64,000 nt of DNA. Source: Streptomyces olivochromogenes. Lineage in GTDB: Bacteria > Actinomycetota > Actinomycetes > Streptomycetales > Streptomycetaceae. Below are positions 51,523 through 60,268 of this stretch, piece after piece (position 1 is the stretch's first letter; every line of letters begins with the position of its first letter). The notes under the pieces were generated by a model. It was given only the letters and a program-made list of their open reading frames with translations, made no database searches and had not been told where the DNA came from. The translations under genes and the position numbers were made by a program. Where the stretch lies: positions 186,001 to 250,000 of the forward strand of contig NZ_KQ948464.1 of assembly GCF_001514115.1 (NCBI RefSeq). Direction: 5' to 3'.

Positions 51523-52785
51523 GTGGCATCCACGGTCACCTCCCGCCCCGGATACGGACAGCTGCTGCGCACCCGCGGCGCCTGGACGTTCCTGCTTCCC
51601 GGCTTCGCCGCACGTCAGCCCTTCGCGATGCTGACGCTGTCCCTCGTACTCCTCGTCCAGCACACCACCGGCTCGTACGGGGCCGCCGGCGCCGTCGCCG
51701 CCGTCACCGGCGTCTCCATGGCGCTGTTCGCCCCCTTCACCGGCCGTCTCGCCGACCGCCACGGCCAGCGGGCCGTTCTGCTGCCCGGCGTCCTGGTGCA
51801 CGCCCTGGCAGGCCTCTCCCTGACGGCGCTGGCACTGACGGACGCCCCCTTGTGGGCCCTTTTCCTCGCCGCCGTGCCGACCGGCGCCTCGGTGCCCCAG
51901 GTCGGGCCCATGGTGCGCGCCCGCTGGGGTGTGAAGCTCCAGGACTCGCCCCTGATGACCACCGCGGCGGCCTTCGAGTCCGTCACGGACGAGCTGACCT
52001 TCGTGTTCGGCCCGCTGCTCGCCACGGCGCTGTGCACCGCCGTGCACCCGGCCGCGGGCCTGTTGACCGAGGCCGGGCTGACCCTGATCGGCGGTCTCCT
52101 CTTCGCCGCGCAGAAGAGCACCCAGCCCGCTGTCGCCGCCGCCGGGCACACGCGCGTGGAGCACGGTTCCGCGCTGCGGATCCCCGGAGTGCGCGTGCTG
52201 ATCGTGACCTTCCTGGGCATCGGCTCCGTCTTCGGCGGTATGCAGGTCTCGCTCGCCGCGTTCAGCGAGTCGATCGGCGAGCCCGGTCTGAACGGCGTCC
52301 TCTACGGCGTCTTCGCCGCGGGCAACATGCTTTCCGGCGTCGTCTGCGGCGCCATCGCCTGGAAGGTGGCCCCGCAGCGGCGGCTCGTCATCGGCTACGC
52401 CGCCCTGGCGCTCGCCGCGTGCGGGCTGTGGGCCGCGCACTCCGTGGTCGTACTCGCCGCGATCGGCCTCCTGGTCGGCATGTGCATCGCTCCGTCCCTG
52501 ATCACCGGCTACACCCTGGTCGAGGGCCTGGTCCCGGCGGGCGCCCGCACCGAGGCCTTCACCTGGCTGACCGGCGCCGTCGCGCTCGGCCAGGCGGCGG
52601 CCGTCACGGTCGCCGGACAGCTGGAGGACCGCCTGTGGAACGGTGCCGGATTCCTGGTGCCGATGGCCGGTACGGCACTGGCGCTGGCGACCCTGGTGGC
52701 CCTGCGCTCACGGCTGGCCACGCCGCCCACCGGACGCACCGTCGCACGTGGCGTCGGTCACCGAGTGCCGGTGACAGTGGACTGA
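51523..52785 (+). CDS. MFS transporter
   Basis: This 420-residue protein has 12 helices in two halves, with GRLADRHGQRAVLLPGVL as the loop 2-3 motif and a weaker copy after helix 8. It probably exports a drug or metabolite. GTG 51523 is preferred because the first helix begins 30 residues later and GAGAGG precedes it. A GTG at 51427 would add a 32-residue Ala/Arg-rich N-terminus. Confidence 0.85.
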   Translation: MASTVTSRPGYGQLLRTRGAWTFLLPGFAARQPFAMLTLSLVLLVQHTTGSYGAAGAVAAVTGVSMALFAPFTGRLADRHGQRAVLLPGVLVHALAGLSLTALALTDAPLWALFLAAVPTGASVPQVGPMVRARWGVKLQDSPLMTTAAAFESVTDELTFVFGPLLATALCTAVHPAAGLLTEAGLTLIGGLLFAAQKSTQPAVAAAGHTRVEHGSALRIPGVRVLIVTFLGIGSVFGGMQVSLAAFSESIGEPGLNGVLYGVFAAGNMLSGVVCGAIAWKVAPQRRLVIGYAALALAACGLWAAHSVVVLAAIGLLVGMCIAPSLITGYTLVEGLVPAGARTEAFTWLTGAVALGQAAAVTVAGQLEDRLWNGAGFLVPMAGTALALATLVALRSRLATPPTGRTVARGVGHRVPVTVD

Positions 52786-52815
52786 TCTCGCGGAATACGT
52801 CAGTATGGATCGTCG

Positions 52816-52842
52816 TTAGCACTCATTGAGTGAGAGTGCCAG
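52816..52842. promoter_or_regulatory. CIRCE operator (HrcA) before the zinc-ribbon chaperone gene
   Basis: TTAGCACTC-N9-GAGTGCCAG matches the CIRCE consensus TTAGCACTC-N9-GAGTGCTAA at 16 of 18 arm positions. It ends 11 bases before the GTG start. Confidence 0.85.
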
Positions 52843-52853
52843 GAGGAAGACAA

Positions 52854-53165
52854 GTGCCGACCTACCAGTACCAGTGCACCGAGTGTGGCGAGGGCCTCGA
52901 GGCGGTGCAGAAGTTCACCGACGATGCCCTGACGGAGTGCCCCAACTGCGGTGGACGCCTGAAGAAGGTGTTCTCGGCCGTCGGCATTGTCTTCAAGGGC
53001 TCCGGCTTCTACCGCAACGACAGCCGTGGCTCCTCGTCGAGCAGCTCGCCGGCGCCCAAGCCATCGACCACTTCGACTTCGTCCTCGCCGTCGACGACCT
53101 CGTCGTCCTCGTCGGACTCGAAGTCGTCGGGCAGCGGCTCGTCGAGCAGCAGCTCGGCCGCGTAG
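52854..53165 (+). CDS. FmdB-type zinc-ribbon protein, Ruc-like redox chaperone
   Basis: This 103-residue protein has a zinc ribbon with four Cys (YQCTECGEG and TECPNCGGR), then a GIVFKGSGFYRNDSR segment and a long Ser/Thr-rich disordered tail. This is the composition of mycobacterial Rv0991c/Ruc, a redox-switched unfolded-protein chaperone whose gene is HrcA-controlled. A near-perfect CIRCE precedes the gene here, and its neighbours (FTHF cyclo-ligase, galU, glp, mscL) are those of the mycobacterial locus. GTG start with AGGAGG. Confidence 0.85.
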   Translation: MPTYQYQCTECGEGLEAVQKFTDDALTECPNCGGRLKKVFSAVGIVFKGSGFYRNDSRGSSSSSSPAPKPSTTSTSSSPSTTSSSSSDSKSSGSGSSSSSSAA

Positions 53166-53177
53166 GACTTTCTCGCG

Positions 53178-53209
53178 GGGACCCTGTCGTCGTACGACGA
53201 CGGGGTCCT
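53178..53209 (+). terminator. Terminator after the zinc-ribbon gene
   Basis: GGACCCTGTCGTCGT and ACGACGACGGGGTCC pair (one G-T) as a nearly continuous 15-bp palindrome, followed by TT. Confidence 0.7.
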
Positions 53210-53238
53210 TGGCGTTTCCGAGGGCAGGTTCCCCGGAG

Positions 53239-53427
53239 TTTCCGGAGGACGGGGTCCTGGGTGTTTCCGGAGGACAGGATCCTGGGCGCTTGCGGAGGAC
53301 AGGATCCTCGGCGTTTCTGGAGGACAGGGTCCTCGGCCTTTCTGGAGGACAGGACCCTCGGCCTTTCCGGAGGACAAGATCCTCGGCCTTTCCGGGAGAC
53401 AGGGGCCTCGACGTTTTCGGAGGCAGA
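53239..53427. repeat. 25-bp tandem repeat array before the MTA phosphorylase gene
   Basis: Seven full 25-bp units (53239-53413) and one partial follow the consensus TTTCCGGAGGACAGG, then ATCCTCGGC. Each unit can fold as a small hairpin (GAGG/CCTC). No spacers exist, so it is not a CRISPR. Confidence 0.9.
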
Positions 53428-53454
53428 TCTTCGAATCCCGCTACTGTGATCGTC

Positions 53455-54288
53455 ATGGCGAACGCAGAGATCGGTGTCATCGGCGGCTCGGGCTTCTACT
53501 CCTTCCTCGACGATGTGACCGAGATACAAGTCGACACCCCCTACGGGCCGCCGAGCGACTCCCTGTTCCTCGGCGAGATCGCCGGGCGACGGGTCGCCTT
53601 CCTTCCCCGCCACGGCCGCGGCCACCATCTGCCGCCGCACCGCATCAACTACCGGGCCAACCTCTGGGCGCTGCGCTCCGTGGGCGCCCGTCAGGTCCTC
53701 GGACCGTGCGCGGTGGGCGGACTGCGCCCCCAGTACGGGCCGGGAACGCTGCTCGTGCCGGACCAGCTGGTCGACCGCACGAAGACGCGGACGCAGACGT
53801 TCTTCGACGGGCTGCCGCTGCCGGACGGCACCGTGCCGAACGTCGTGCACGTGTCGCTGGCCGACCCCTACTGCCCCGTCGGCCGCAAGGCCGCCCTCGA
53901 AGCGGCGCGCGGGCGTGACTGGGAGCCGGTGGACGGCGGCACGCTCGTGGTGATCGAGGGACCGCGGTTCTCCACCCGCGCCGAGTCGCTGTGGCACCAG
54001 GCGCAGGGCTGGTCCGTGGTGGGCATGACCGGCCACCCCGAGGCCGCGCTCGCCCGTGAACTCCAGCTCTGCTACACCTCGTTGACCTTGGTCACCGACC
54101 TCGACGCGGGCGCGGAGGCCGGCGAGGGCGTCTCGCACGACGAAGTGCTGAAGGTGTTCGCGTCGAACGTGGACCGGCTGCGGGACGTGTTGTACGACGC
54201 GGTGGCGGCCCTGCCGCAGAACGGGACGCGGGACTGTCTGTGCACGAAGGCGCTGGGTGGCATGGATCCGGGTTTCGAGCTGCCGTGA
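53455..54288 (+). CDS. S-methyl-5'-thioadenosine phosphorylase
   Basis: This 277-residue enzyme has IGVIGGSGFYSF, FLPRHGRGHHLPPHRINYRAN, EGPRFSTRAES and VVGMTGHPEAALARELQLCY. The motif MTGHPE instead of MTNxPE is a common actinobacterial form. It cleaves MTA to adenine and methylthioribose-1-phosphate. ATG at 53455, with TACTGT eight bases upstream and no clear ribosome-binding site, so possibly leaderless. Its promoter lies directly downstream of the 25-bp repeat array. Confidence 0.9.
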   Translation: MANAEIGVIGGSGFYSFLDDVTEIQVDTPYGPPSDSLFLGEIAGRRVAFLPRHGRGHHLPPHRINYRANLWALRSVGARQVLGPCAVGGLRPQYGPGTLLVPDQLVDRTKTRTQTFFDGLPLPDGTVPNVVHVSLADPYCPVGRKAALEAARGRDWEPVDGGTLVVIEGPRFSTRAESLWHQAQGWSVVGMTGHPEAALARELQLCYTSLTLVTDLDAGAEAGEGVSHDEVLKVFASNVDRLRDVLYDAVAALPQNGTRDCLCTKALGGMDPGFELP

Positions 54289-54308
54289 CGATGGCCGCGA
54301 CGGGCGCT

Positions 54309-54370
54309 CGATGGGCGCCGATGGGCGCCGATGGGCGTCGATGGACTTTGACGGGCGCTGACGGGCGTTT
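54309..54370. repeat. Degenerate 10-11 bp repeat after the MTA phosphorylase gene
   Basis: GATGGGCGCC occurs about four times, then degrades to GACGGGCGCT. It follows the stop codon by about 20 bases. Confidence 0.6.
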
Positions 54371-54504
54371 TCACGCGGTGGAACTTCCCGTTCGGGTGAG
54401 GGAGTTGTCCACAACTCGTCGGTAGTCCACCGGCGCCGACGGGATCCCCCGCGAGGCCTCATCGTGGGATCGCAAGCCGATCTCTCGTCGCAGGTGGTGG
54501 CCCC

Positions 54505-55131
54505 ATGGCACAGCACGCTCCTCTTGTACGCCCGCTGGACACGGATCTCGTACGGGCGCCGGGCGCGGATCCCGTACGTCCGCCCGGTGTGGACGCGCCT
54601 CCGATCCGCGAGGTGCCGCAGTTCGCCCCCGTGCACGTGCGCGGCGGGCGGTACGGGCTGCGGCGCCTCACCCGTCACAAGCGGCGGGCCGTGGCCGCGG
54701 GGCTCGCCGTCACGGCGGCGGCCCTCGTGGCGGCGGGCCCCGGTGACGCCGGGCGGGCGCGGGGCCATCCGACGGCCGCTCCCCCGTCCGCGTCCGCTTC
54801 CTCGTCCTTGTCCTCTTCTCCCTCTTCTCCTTCCGCCACCGCGTCCGTGCGGGGGCAGGGGCGGGGCACGGTGGAGACGGTGGCGGCTCCGGTGCGGATC
54901 GCGGACGCGGCCACGGTGCGGCTGCTCAGGCCGGGCGACCGGGTCGACGTGATCGCGGCGGACGGTGACGGCGAGGGCCGCGTGGTCGCTGCCGGGGCGC
55001 GGGTGGCCGAGGTCCCGGACTTCGCCGCCACCGAGACCGGGGCGCTCGTGGTCCTCTCCGTGCCCCGGGCCACGGCGGCGCGACTGGCGGGTGCGGGCAC
55101 GACGGCACGGCTGGCGGTGACACTGTGTTGA
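54505..55131 (+). CDS. RcpC/CpaB-domain protein, probably pilus- or envelope-related
   Basis: This 208-residue protein has a Pro/Arg-rich cytosolic N-terminus, one membrane helix (about residues 61-77), a Ser/Ala/Pro linker and a C-terminal SAF-like CpaB/RcpC domain (TVRLLRPGDRVDVIAADGDG, VPRATAARLAG). CpaB proteins are periplasmic pilus assembly factors; no other pilus gene is nearby, so its use here may differ. ATG with AGGTGG upstream. In actinobacteria it commonly precedes mscL. Confidence 0.75.
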   Translation: MAQHAPLVRPLDTDLVRAPGADPVRPPGVDAPPIREVPQFAPVHVRGGRYGLRRLTRHKRRAVAAGLAVTAAALVAAGPGDAGRARGHPTAAPPSASASSSLSSSPSSPSATASVRGQGRGTVETVAAPVRIADAATVRLLRPGDRVDVIAADGDGEGRVVAAGARVAEVPDFAATETGALVVLSVPRATAARLAGAGTTARLAVTLC

Positions 55132-55281
55132 GCGCCGTGCGCAATGCCGTACCGACGGCCCTCCTGGATATCGAATCGGTGTCAACTCGCTCGATCTTGC
55201 TACCGAATTGGACAGGTCCGGCGGGCCCTGCCGTAGGTTGCGGAGCTGTTTGTTCCACAACTTGTGCAGAGGGGCCTCTTG

Positions 55282-55752
55282 GTGAGCGAGAAGAAGCAAC
55301 CCGGTGTCTGGGAGGGCTTCAAGGCCTTTCTGATGCGGGGCAACGTCATCGACCTGGCCGTCGCGGTGGTCATCGGCGCGGCCTTCACCAACATCGTCAA
55401 CTCGGTGGTGAAGGGCATCATCAACCCGCTGGTGGGTGCGATAGGCACGCAGAACCTCGACAGCTACAGCTCCTGCCTCAAAGACCCCTGCACCGGCACT
55501 GGGGACACCGCGACGGGCATCCGGATCATGTGGGGCTCCGTGCTGGGCGCCACGCTCAGCTTCGTGATCACCGCGGCCGTCGTCTACTTCCTGATGGTCC
55601 TGCCGATGTCGAAGTTCCTGGCCCGGCAGGCGGCCCGGCAGAAGGCGAAGGAGAACACCCAGGAGGTCATCGAGGTGTCCGAGCTGGAGGTGCTCAAGGA
55701 AATCCGCGACGCCCTGGTGGCCCAGCGCGGTCCGGGCAACGGCCGGAACTGA
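55282..55752 (+). CDS. mscL: Large-conductance mechanosensitive channel MscL
   Basis: This 156-residue two-helix channel subunit has GFKAFLMRGNVIDLAVAVVIGAAF as the N-terminal amphipathic segment and TM1, a longer external loop with two Cys (SCLKDPC), a second helix (LSFVITAAVVYFLMVLPM) and a basic C-terminus with a helix bundle. It releases solutes under hypo-osmotic shock. GTG 55282 fits the family start. Confidence 0.94.
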   Translation: MSEKKQPGVWEGFKAFLMRGNVIDLAVAVVIGAAFTNIVNSVVKGIINPLVGAIGTQNLDSYSSCLKDPCTGTGDTATGIRIMWGSVLGATLSFVITAAVVYFLMVLPMSKFLARQAARQKAKENTQEVIEVSELEVLKEIRDALVAQRGPGNGRN

Positions 55753-56086
55753 CGGACAGGACCGGGCTCGGCCTACGGAAGCTCGGAGGCCGGGTGCGGA
55801 CAGCAGTCTGGCCCCGGAAACTCGCGGCCCCAGCCGCTGACAGTCGGGGTCGGACCGCACGTGGAGGGCGCGTGAGCGCGCTCGGGGGCCGTCTCCGCAC
55901 GCTCGGGGGCCGACTCCGGACGACCGGGGGCCGACTCCGGACGATAGGAGGCCGGCTTCGAAAGTTCGGAGTCGTCCTTCGTTCTCTCCAGGCCGGGATC
56001 CACCACCGCGGGTCCGGCCGCGGCGGCCCCGGGACCGGCGCTCGCCATGGCGGGGTCGGCGGCAGGCGGCGCCGATGTACGGCGGC
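55753..56086. other. 334-bp stretch with a 21-bp repeat array
   Basis: Between mscL and the next small gene I see only a 21-bp tandem repeat (55879-55962). A 91-codon reverse-strand ORF across it has PESAPER-like repeats and weak coding support. Confidence 0.5.
55879..55962. repeat. Four 21-bp tandem repeats
   Basis: Units such as CGCTCGGGGGCCGACTCCGGA repeat four times (55879, 55900, 55921, 55942). The period is a multiple of three and the reverse frame would read PESAPER-type heptapeptides. Confidence 0.8.
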
Positions 56087-56293
56087 TCAGAGGTGGTGCG
56101 GCGGCTTCTCGTCGAGGAACCGCTTCAGGTCCGCCACGCTGTCACCGTCACCGCCGGACTGCTCGCCCCATCCCCGGTCCGTGTCGTCCGAGGACTGCTG
56201 GCTCAGCGGGTCGTCGAAGATCAGCGCGGACTTCGGATCGCGCGGCGCGGACGCGTCACGCGGTTCGGAGGCGGGGGCGGGGCCGGTACTCAT
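56087..56293 (-). CDS. Small conserved Streptomyces protein
   Basis: This 68-residue acidic protein contains DPLSQQSSDDTDRGWGE and ends VADLKRFLDEKPPHHL, a pattern I have seen conserved in Streptomyces. It is hydrophilic and probably disordered. ATG at 56293; divergent from ltrA with about 100 bp between. Function unknown. Confidence 0.7.
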   Translation of the reverse strand: MSTGPAPASEPRDASAPRDPKSALIFDDPLSQQSSDDTDRGWGEQSGGDGDSVADLKRFLDEKPPHHL

Positions 56294-56397
56294 GCGTCCC
56301 AGAGTACGCCGAGGGGTCCCCGGCCCACCCCGGTGCGGCCGCGTCCCGCGGCCGTCAACCCGAGCGACCTGGACTCTTTTCTGCTGTGCTTGGCCGT

Positions 56398-57642
56398 ATG
56401 ACGTCCAGCGCCGCTTCCGAACCCACCCCGACGCCCAGGACGGCCCGACTCGGGCCCCTGCGCAGAATGACCGCCCGGAGGAGGGACGAGGCGCACCGCG
56501 TCGCGTCGCCGCTGGAGCTCTTCTTCGACCTGTGCTTCGTCGTGGCCATCGCTCAGGCGGGCGGCGAGCTGGTGCACGCCGTGGCGGCGGGACACGCGGG
56601 CGAGGGCATCCTCAACTACGCGATGATCTTCTTCGCGATCTGGTGGGCGTGGATGAACTTCACCTGGTTCTCCTCGGCCTACGACAACGACGACGCGCTC
56701 TACCGGGTCGTGACGCTGGTGCAGATCGCCGGTGTCCTGGTCCTCGCCGCCGGGGTGTCGCGGGCGTTCGAGAACCATGTGTACCTGGCCGTCTGGCTCG
56801 GCTACGTGATCATGCGGTTCGCGTTGATCGCCCAGTGGCTGCGGGTGGCCCGCGGCACGAAGGGCCCCGAGAGAACCATGGCGCTGCGGTACGCAGGCGG
56901 TGTGCTGCTGTGCCAGGTCGGCTGGCTGGGACTGGTGGTGCTGCCGGAGTCCGGGCGTCCCTGGGTGTTCCTGGTGATGGCGATCGCCGAGATGTGCGTC
57001 CCCGTGTACGCGGAGAAGGACTACGTCACCTCCTGGCATCCGCACCACGTCTCCGAGCGGTTCGGCCTGTTCACCATCATCGTGCTGGGCGAGACGATCG
57101 CCGCGTCGACGATGGCCGTGAAGTCGGCGGTGGACGAGCACGACGCGCTGGGCGAGCTGTTGCCGATCGCCGCCGGCGGACTGCTGATCGTCTTCTCCGC
57201 CTGGTGGATCTACTTCGTGGTACCCATCCACGGGCGCCTGCGGTCCAGCGCCCACGCGTTCCTGTGGGGATACGGCCACTACCTGATCTTCGCGTCGGCG
57301 GCCGCGATCGGCGCGGGCCTGGAGGTCGCGGTCGAGCAGGCGGTCGGCAAGACACCGATCTCGACGCTCGCCGCGTCCGCCGCGGTGACACTGCCGACGG
57401 CGCTGTACTTCCTCACGGTGTGGCTGTTGCACGCGCGCCATTTCAAGATGGGCATCACACAGCAACTCGTCCTGCCGACGACGGCGTTGCTGGTGATCCT
57501 GTGCACCTTCCTGCACAGCTGGGCGGTGCTCGCGGCGGGCGTCGTGGCGGCGCTGTCGGTGGCGGTCGGGGTCGCCCTGACGGCACGGATGGTCACAACG
57601 CAGGGGGTGGGTACCGCGGGGCGGGAAACACTGGAGACATGA
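56398..57642 (+). CDS. Low-temperature requirement protein A homologue (LtrA)
   Basis: This 414-residue membrane protein has about ten helices and the LtrA pattern: SPLELFFDLCFVVAIAQ, IWWAWMNFTWFSSAYDNDD, HVSERFGLFTIIVLGETI. The family was named from Listeria growth at low temperature; its biochemical role is unsettled. ATG 56398. It overlaps the next gene by four bases (ATGA), so the two are coupled. Confidence 0.88.
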   Translation: MTSSAASEPTPTPRTARLGPLRRMTARRRDEAHRVASPLELFFDLCFVVAIAQAGGELVHAVAAGHAGEGILNYAMIFFAIWWAWMNFTWFSSAYDNDDALYRVVTLVQIAGVLVLAAGVSRAFENHVYLAVWLGYVIMRFALIAQWLRVARGTKGPERTMALRYAGGVLLCQVGWLGLVVLPESGRPWVFLVMAIAEMCVPVYAEKDYVTSWHPHHVSERFGLFTIIVLGETIAASTMAVKSAVDEHDALGELLPIAAGGLLIVFSAWWIYFVVPIHGRLRSSAHAFLWGYGHYLIFASAAAIGAGLEVAVEQAVGKTPISTLAASAAVTLPTALYFLTVWLLHARHFKMGITQQLVLPTTALLVILCTFLHSWAVLAAGVVAALSVAVGVALTARMVTTQGVGTAGRETLET

Positions 57643-58670
57643 CAGTTGACGCTCTGACGGATGTCGCGGGGCTGCGCGTGGGACACGCGACGCGTACCGG
57701 CGACGGTTGGCTCACCGGCACCACGGTCGTGCTCGCTCCTGCGGGCGGCGCCATCGCGGCCGTGGACGTACGCGGCGGCGGGCCCGGCACCAAGGAGACC
57801 GACGCGCTCGACCCGCGCAACCTGGTGCAGAAGGTGGAGGCGGTCGTACTGACCGGCGGCAGCGCGTACGGGCTGGACTCCGCGTCCGGGGTGATGGCCT
57901 GGCTGGAGGAGCGGGGCCGCGGGGTGCGGGTGGGCCTCGATCCGGCGCACGTCGTGCCGGTCGTGCCCGCCGCCTGTGTCTTCGACCTGGGCCGCGGCGG
58001 CGACTTCCGGGCGAGGCCGGACGCGGCCACGGGCCGGGCCGCGGTCGAGGCTGCCGACGCGAGCGGACCGGGTGCGCCGGTAGCGGAGGGGTGCGTGGGC
58101 GCCGGGACGGGGGCGACGGTCGGGCGGATCAAGGGCGGGATCGGGACGGCGAGCGCCGTGCTCGACTCGGGGATCACGGTGGCCGCGCTGGTGGTGGCCA
58201 ACGCGGCGGGTTCGGCGGTGGATCCGCAGACGGGGGTGCTGTACGGGGAGTTGCTGCTAGGCGGTCGTACGGCCTATCCCTCCGCCGAGGTCCACGAGGC
58301 GGCGCGGCAACGGCTCGCCGAGGCCGCCGCGAAGAACGCGCCTCCCCCGCTGAACACCACGCTCGCCGTCGTCGCCACCGACGCCGACCTCACCCGCGCC
58401 CAGGCCCACAAGCTCGCCGGTACGGCCCATGACGGCATCGCGCGCGCCGTCCGCCCGGTCCACCTCCTGAACGACGGCGACACGGTCTTCACCCTGGCCA
58501 CGGGTGCCCGCCCGCTCAGTCCCGACAACCCCCTGGCCCTCAACGAGATCCTCGCGGCGGGCGCGGATCTGGTGACCCGGGCGATCGTCCGCGCGGTGCG
58601 AGCGGCCGACCCGGTGGACGGACCTGGCGGGGTGTGGCCGTCGTACGAGGAGCTGTACGGGAGCGCATAG
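57639..58670 (+). CDS. P1-family peptidase (DmpA/L-aminopeptidase type)
   Basis: This 343-residue protein has the DmpA fold: DVAGLRVGHATR, VDVRGGGPGTKETDAL, LTGGSAYGLDSASGVMAWL and LNTTLAVVATDADLT. Autocleavage before the nucleophile Thr/Ser in the NTT motif would give alpha and beta chains. It is probably an aminopeptidase or D-esterase. ATG overlaps the ltrA stop codon. Confidence 0.88.
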   Translation: MTVDALTDVAGLRVGHATRTGDGWLTGTTVVLAPAGGAIAAVDVRGGGPGTKETDALDPRNLVQKVEAVVLTGGSAYGLDSASGVMAWLEERGRGVRVGLDPAHVVPVVPAACVFDLGRGGDFRARPDAATGRAAVEAADASGPGAPVAEGCVGAGTGATVGRIKGGIGTASAVLDSGITVAALVVANAAGSAVDPQTGVLYGELLLGGRTAYPSAEVHEAARQRLAEAAAKNAPPPLNTTLAVVATDADLTRAQAHKLAGTAHDGIARAVRPVHLLNDGDTVFTLATGARPLSPDNPLALNEILAAGADLVTRAIVRAVRAADPVDGPGGVWPSYEELYGSA

Positions 58671-58890
58671 GGCGGGTCCTGGCCCGTGGCTGCGGGTGGC
58701 CCGCTGCCCTCGCTGACGCCAAGTCGGGTCAGGGGGAGGGGGAGTTCGTCGTGGGCCCGGTGGGTGATTGTCCCGGTTCTGTCACGCGACGGTGTTGGGC
58801 CGGGGACGGGGGGAACCCTTCGCGGCACCGCTCGCTCTCTATCCACGCACTGGAGCGGATCACGCACATCACAAGAAACTGGAGTAGCCC

Positions 58891-60111
58891 GTGACAACGC
58901 CGAACATGACAGCGCGGCGCGCACTGGGGGCCTGTGCCGCCCTGATGGTCGGCGCCCTCACCCTGACCGGCTGCGGCGGCAACGCCAGCGCCGACGCCAA
59001 GGGCGGCAAGGACAGCGGCACCTCGGCCAAGACGTCCACGGCGAAGATCGTCATCTCGGCCAAGGACGGTTCGACGGACGCGTCCATCAACGCGACCGGC
59101 GTGAAGGTCAGCGACGGCAAGCTGACCGACGTCAAGATGACGGTGTCGGGGTCCGGGACGGCGGTGCCGGGGGCGATCACCGCGGACGGGACCGGCTGGA
59201 AGCCGACGGCGCAGCTGGAGCGCGGGACGAAGTACCAGATCTCGGCGACCGCGAAGGACGCGAGCGGACGCACGGCCGCCGCCAACTCCATCTTCACGAC
59301 GGTCTCCTCCAGCAACAGCTTCATCGGCACGTACACGCCCGACAACGGCACCACGGTCGGCGTCGGAATGCCGGTGTCGTTCAACTTCAACAAGGTGATC
59401 AGCAACCAGAAGGCCGTGCAGTCGCACATCACGGTCACGTCCAGCAGCGGGCAGCAGGTGGCCGGGCACTGGTTCGGCTCGCAGCGGCTCGACTTCCGGC
59501 CCGAGACGTACTGGAAGGCCGGTTCCAAGGTCACGATGAAGATCGACCTGGACGGCGTCGAGGGCGCGAACGGCGTCTTCGGGGTGCAGAAGAAGACGGT
59601 CACCTTCACCGTCGGCCGCTCCCAGGTCTCCACGGTCGACGTCAACACTCAGACCATGACGGTCGTGCGTGACGGCCAGACACTCAAGACGGTGCCGATC
59701 TCGGCGGGCAGCCCGGAGCACACCACGTACAACGGCCAGATGGTGATCTCCGAGAAGTTCGTCCAGACGCGGATGAACGGCTCGACGGTGGGCTACGGCG
59801 GCGAGTACGACATCCCGGACGTGCCGCACGCGATGCGACTGACGTCCTCGGGGACGTTCATCCACGGCAACTACTGGTACAACCGCGGGAACCCGCCCTT
59901 CGGACAGCAGGGCACCAGCCACGGATGTGTCGGTCTCGCCGATGTACAGGGCGCGCAGGGCGACACCAGCGCGAAGTGGTTCTACGACAACTCTCTCGTC
60001 GGGGACGTCGTAGTGGTGAAGAACTCGCCCGACAAGACCGTCTCGCCGGACAACGGACTGAACGGCTGGAACATGTCCTGGAGTGCGTGGACCGCGGGAA
60101 GTACGGTCTGA
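58891..60111 (+). CDS. L,D-transpeptidase lipoprotein (LdtMt2-like)
   Basis: This 406-residue protein has a lipoprotein signal with LTGC (Cys28), two Ig-like domains (about 45-250) and a YkuD catalytic domain with FIHGNYWYN and SHGCVGL; Cys346 is the nucleophile. It makes 3-3 peptidoglycan cross-links, which are carbapenem-sensitive and penicillin-insensitive. GTG start with GGAG nearby, and a strong terminator after the gene. Confidence 0.93.
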   Translation: MTTPNMTARRALGACAALMVGALTLTGCGGNASADAKGGKDSGTSAKTSTAKIVISAKDGSTDASINATGVKVSDGKLTDVKMTVSGSGTAVPGAITADGTGWKPTAQLERGTKYQISATAKDASGRTAAANSIFTTVSSSNSFIGTYTPDNGTTVGVGMPVSFNFNKVISNQKAVQSHITVTSSSGQQVAGHWFGSQRLDFRPETYWKAGSKVTMKIDLDGVEGANGVFGVQKKTVTFTVGRSQVSTVDVNTQTMTVVRDGQTLKTVPISAGSPEHTTYNGQMVISEKFVQTRMNGSTVGYGGEYDIPDVPHAMRLTSSGTFIHGNYWYNRGNPPFGQQGTSHGCVGLADVQGAQGDTSAKWFYDNSLVGDVVVVKNSPDKTVSPDNGLNGWNMSWSAWTAGSTV

Positions 60112-60132
60112 CCTGGGGCCGTTGACGTCACG

Positions 60133-60165
60133 GCGGGCCGCGCGGGAACTTGCCGCGCGGCCCGC
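60133..60165 (+). terminator. Terminator after the L,D-transpeptidase gene
   Basis: GCGGGCCGCGCGG and its complement form a 13-bp perfect stem with a 7-base loop, followed by TCGTTTTCT. Confidence 0.88.
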
Positions 60166-60268
60166 TCGTTTTCTGTCCGTACGTTTTCTCGGTTCGCAGG
60201 ATTGATGTCCGACCGAGGGGCTACGGTATGCACCCACAAGGTGACATGCAGCAACGCCGGGAGAAGCC

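Noticed and set aside
53239..53427. CRISPR-like regular array
   Set aside because: Units are directly adjacent with no unique spacers, and no cas genes are present.
55773..56048. 91-codon reverse ORF over the 21-bp repeats
   Set aside because: Open only because the repeat period is a multiple of three; no conserved sequence and no clear start signal.
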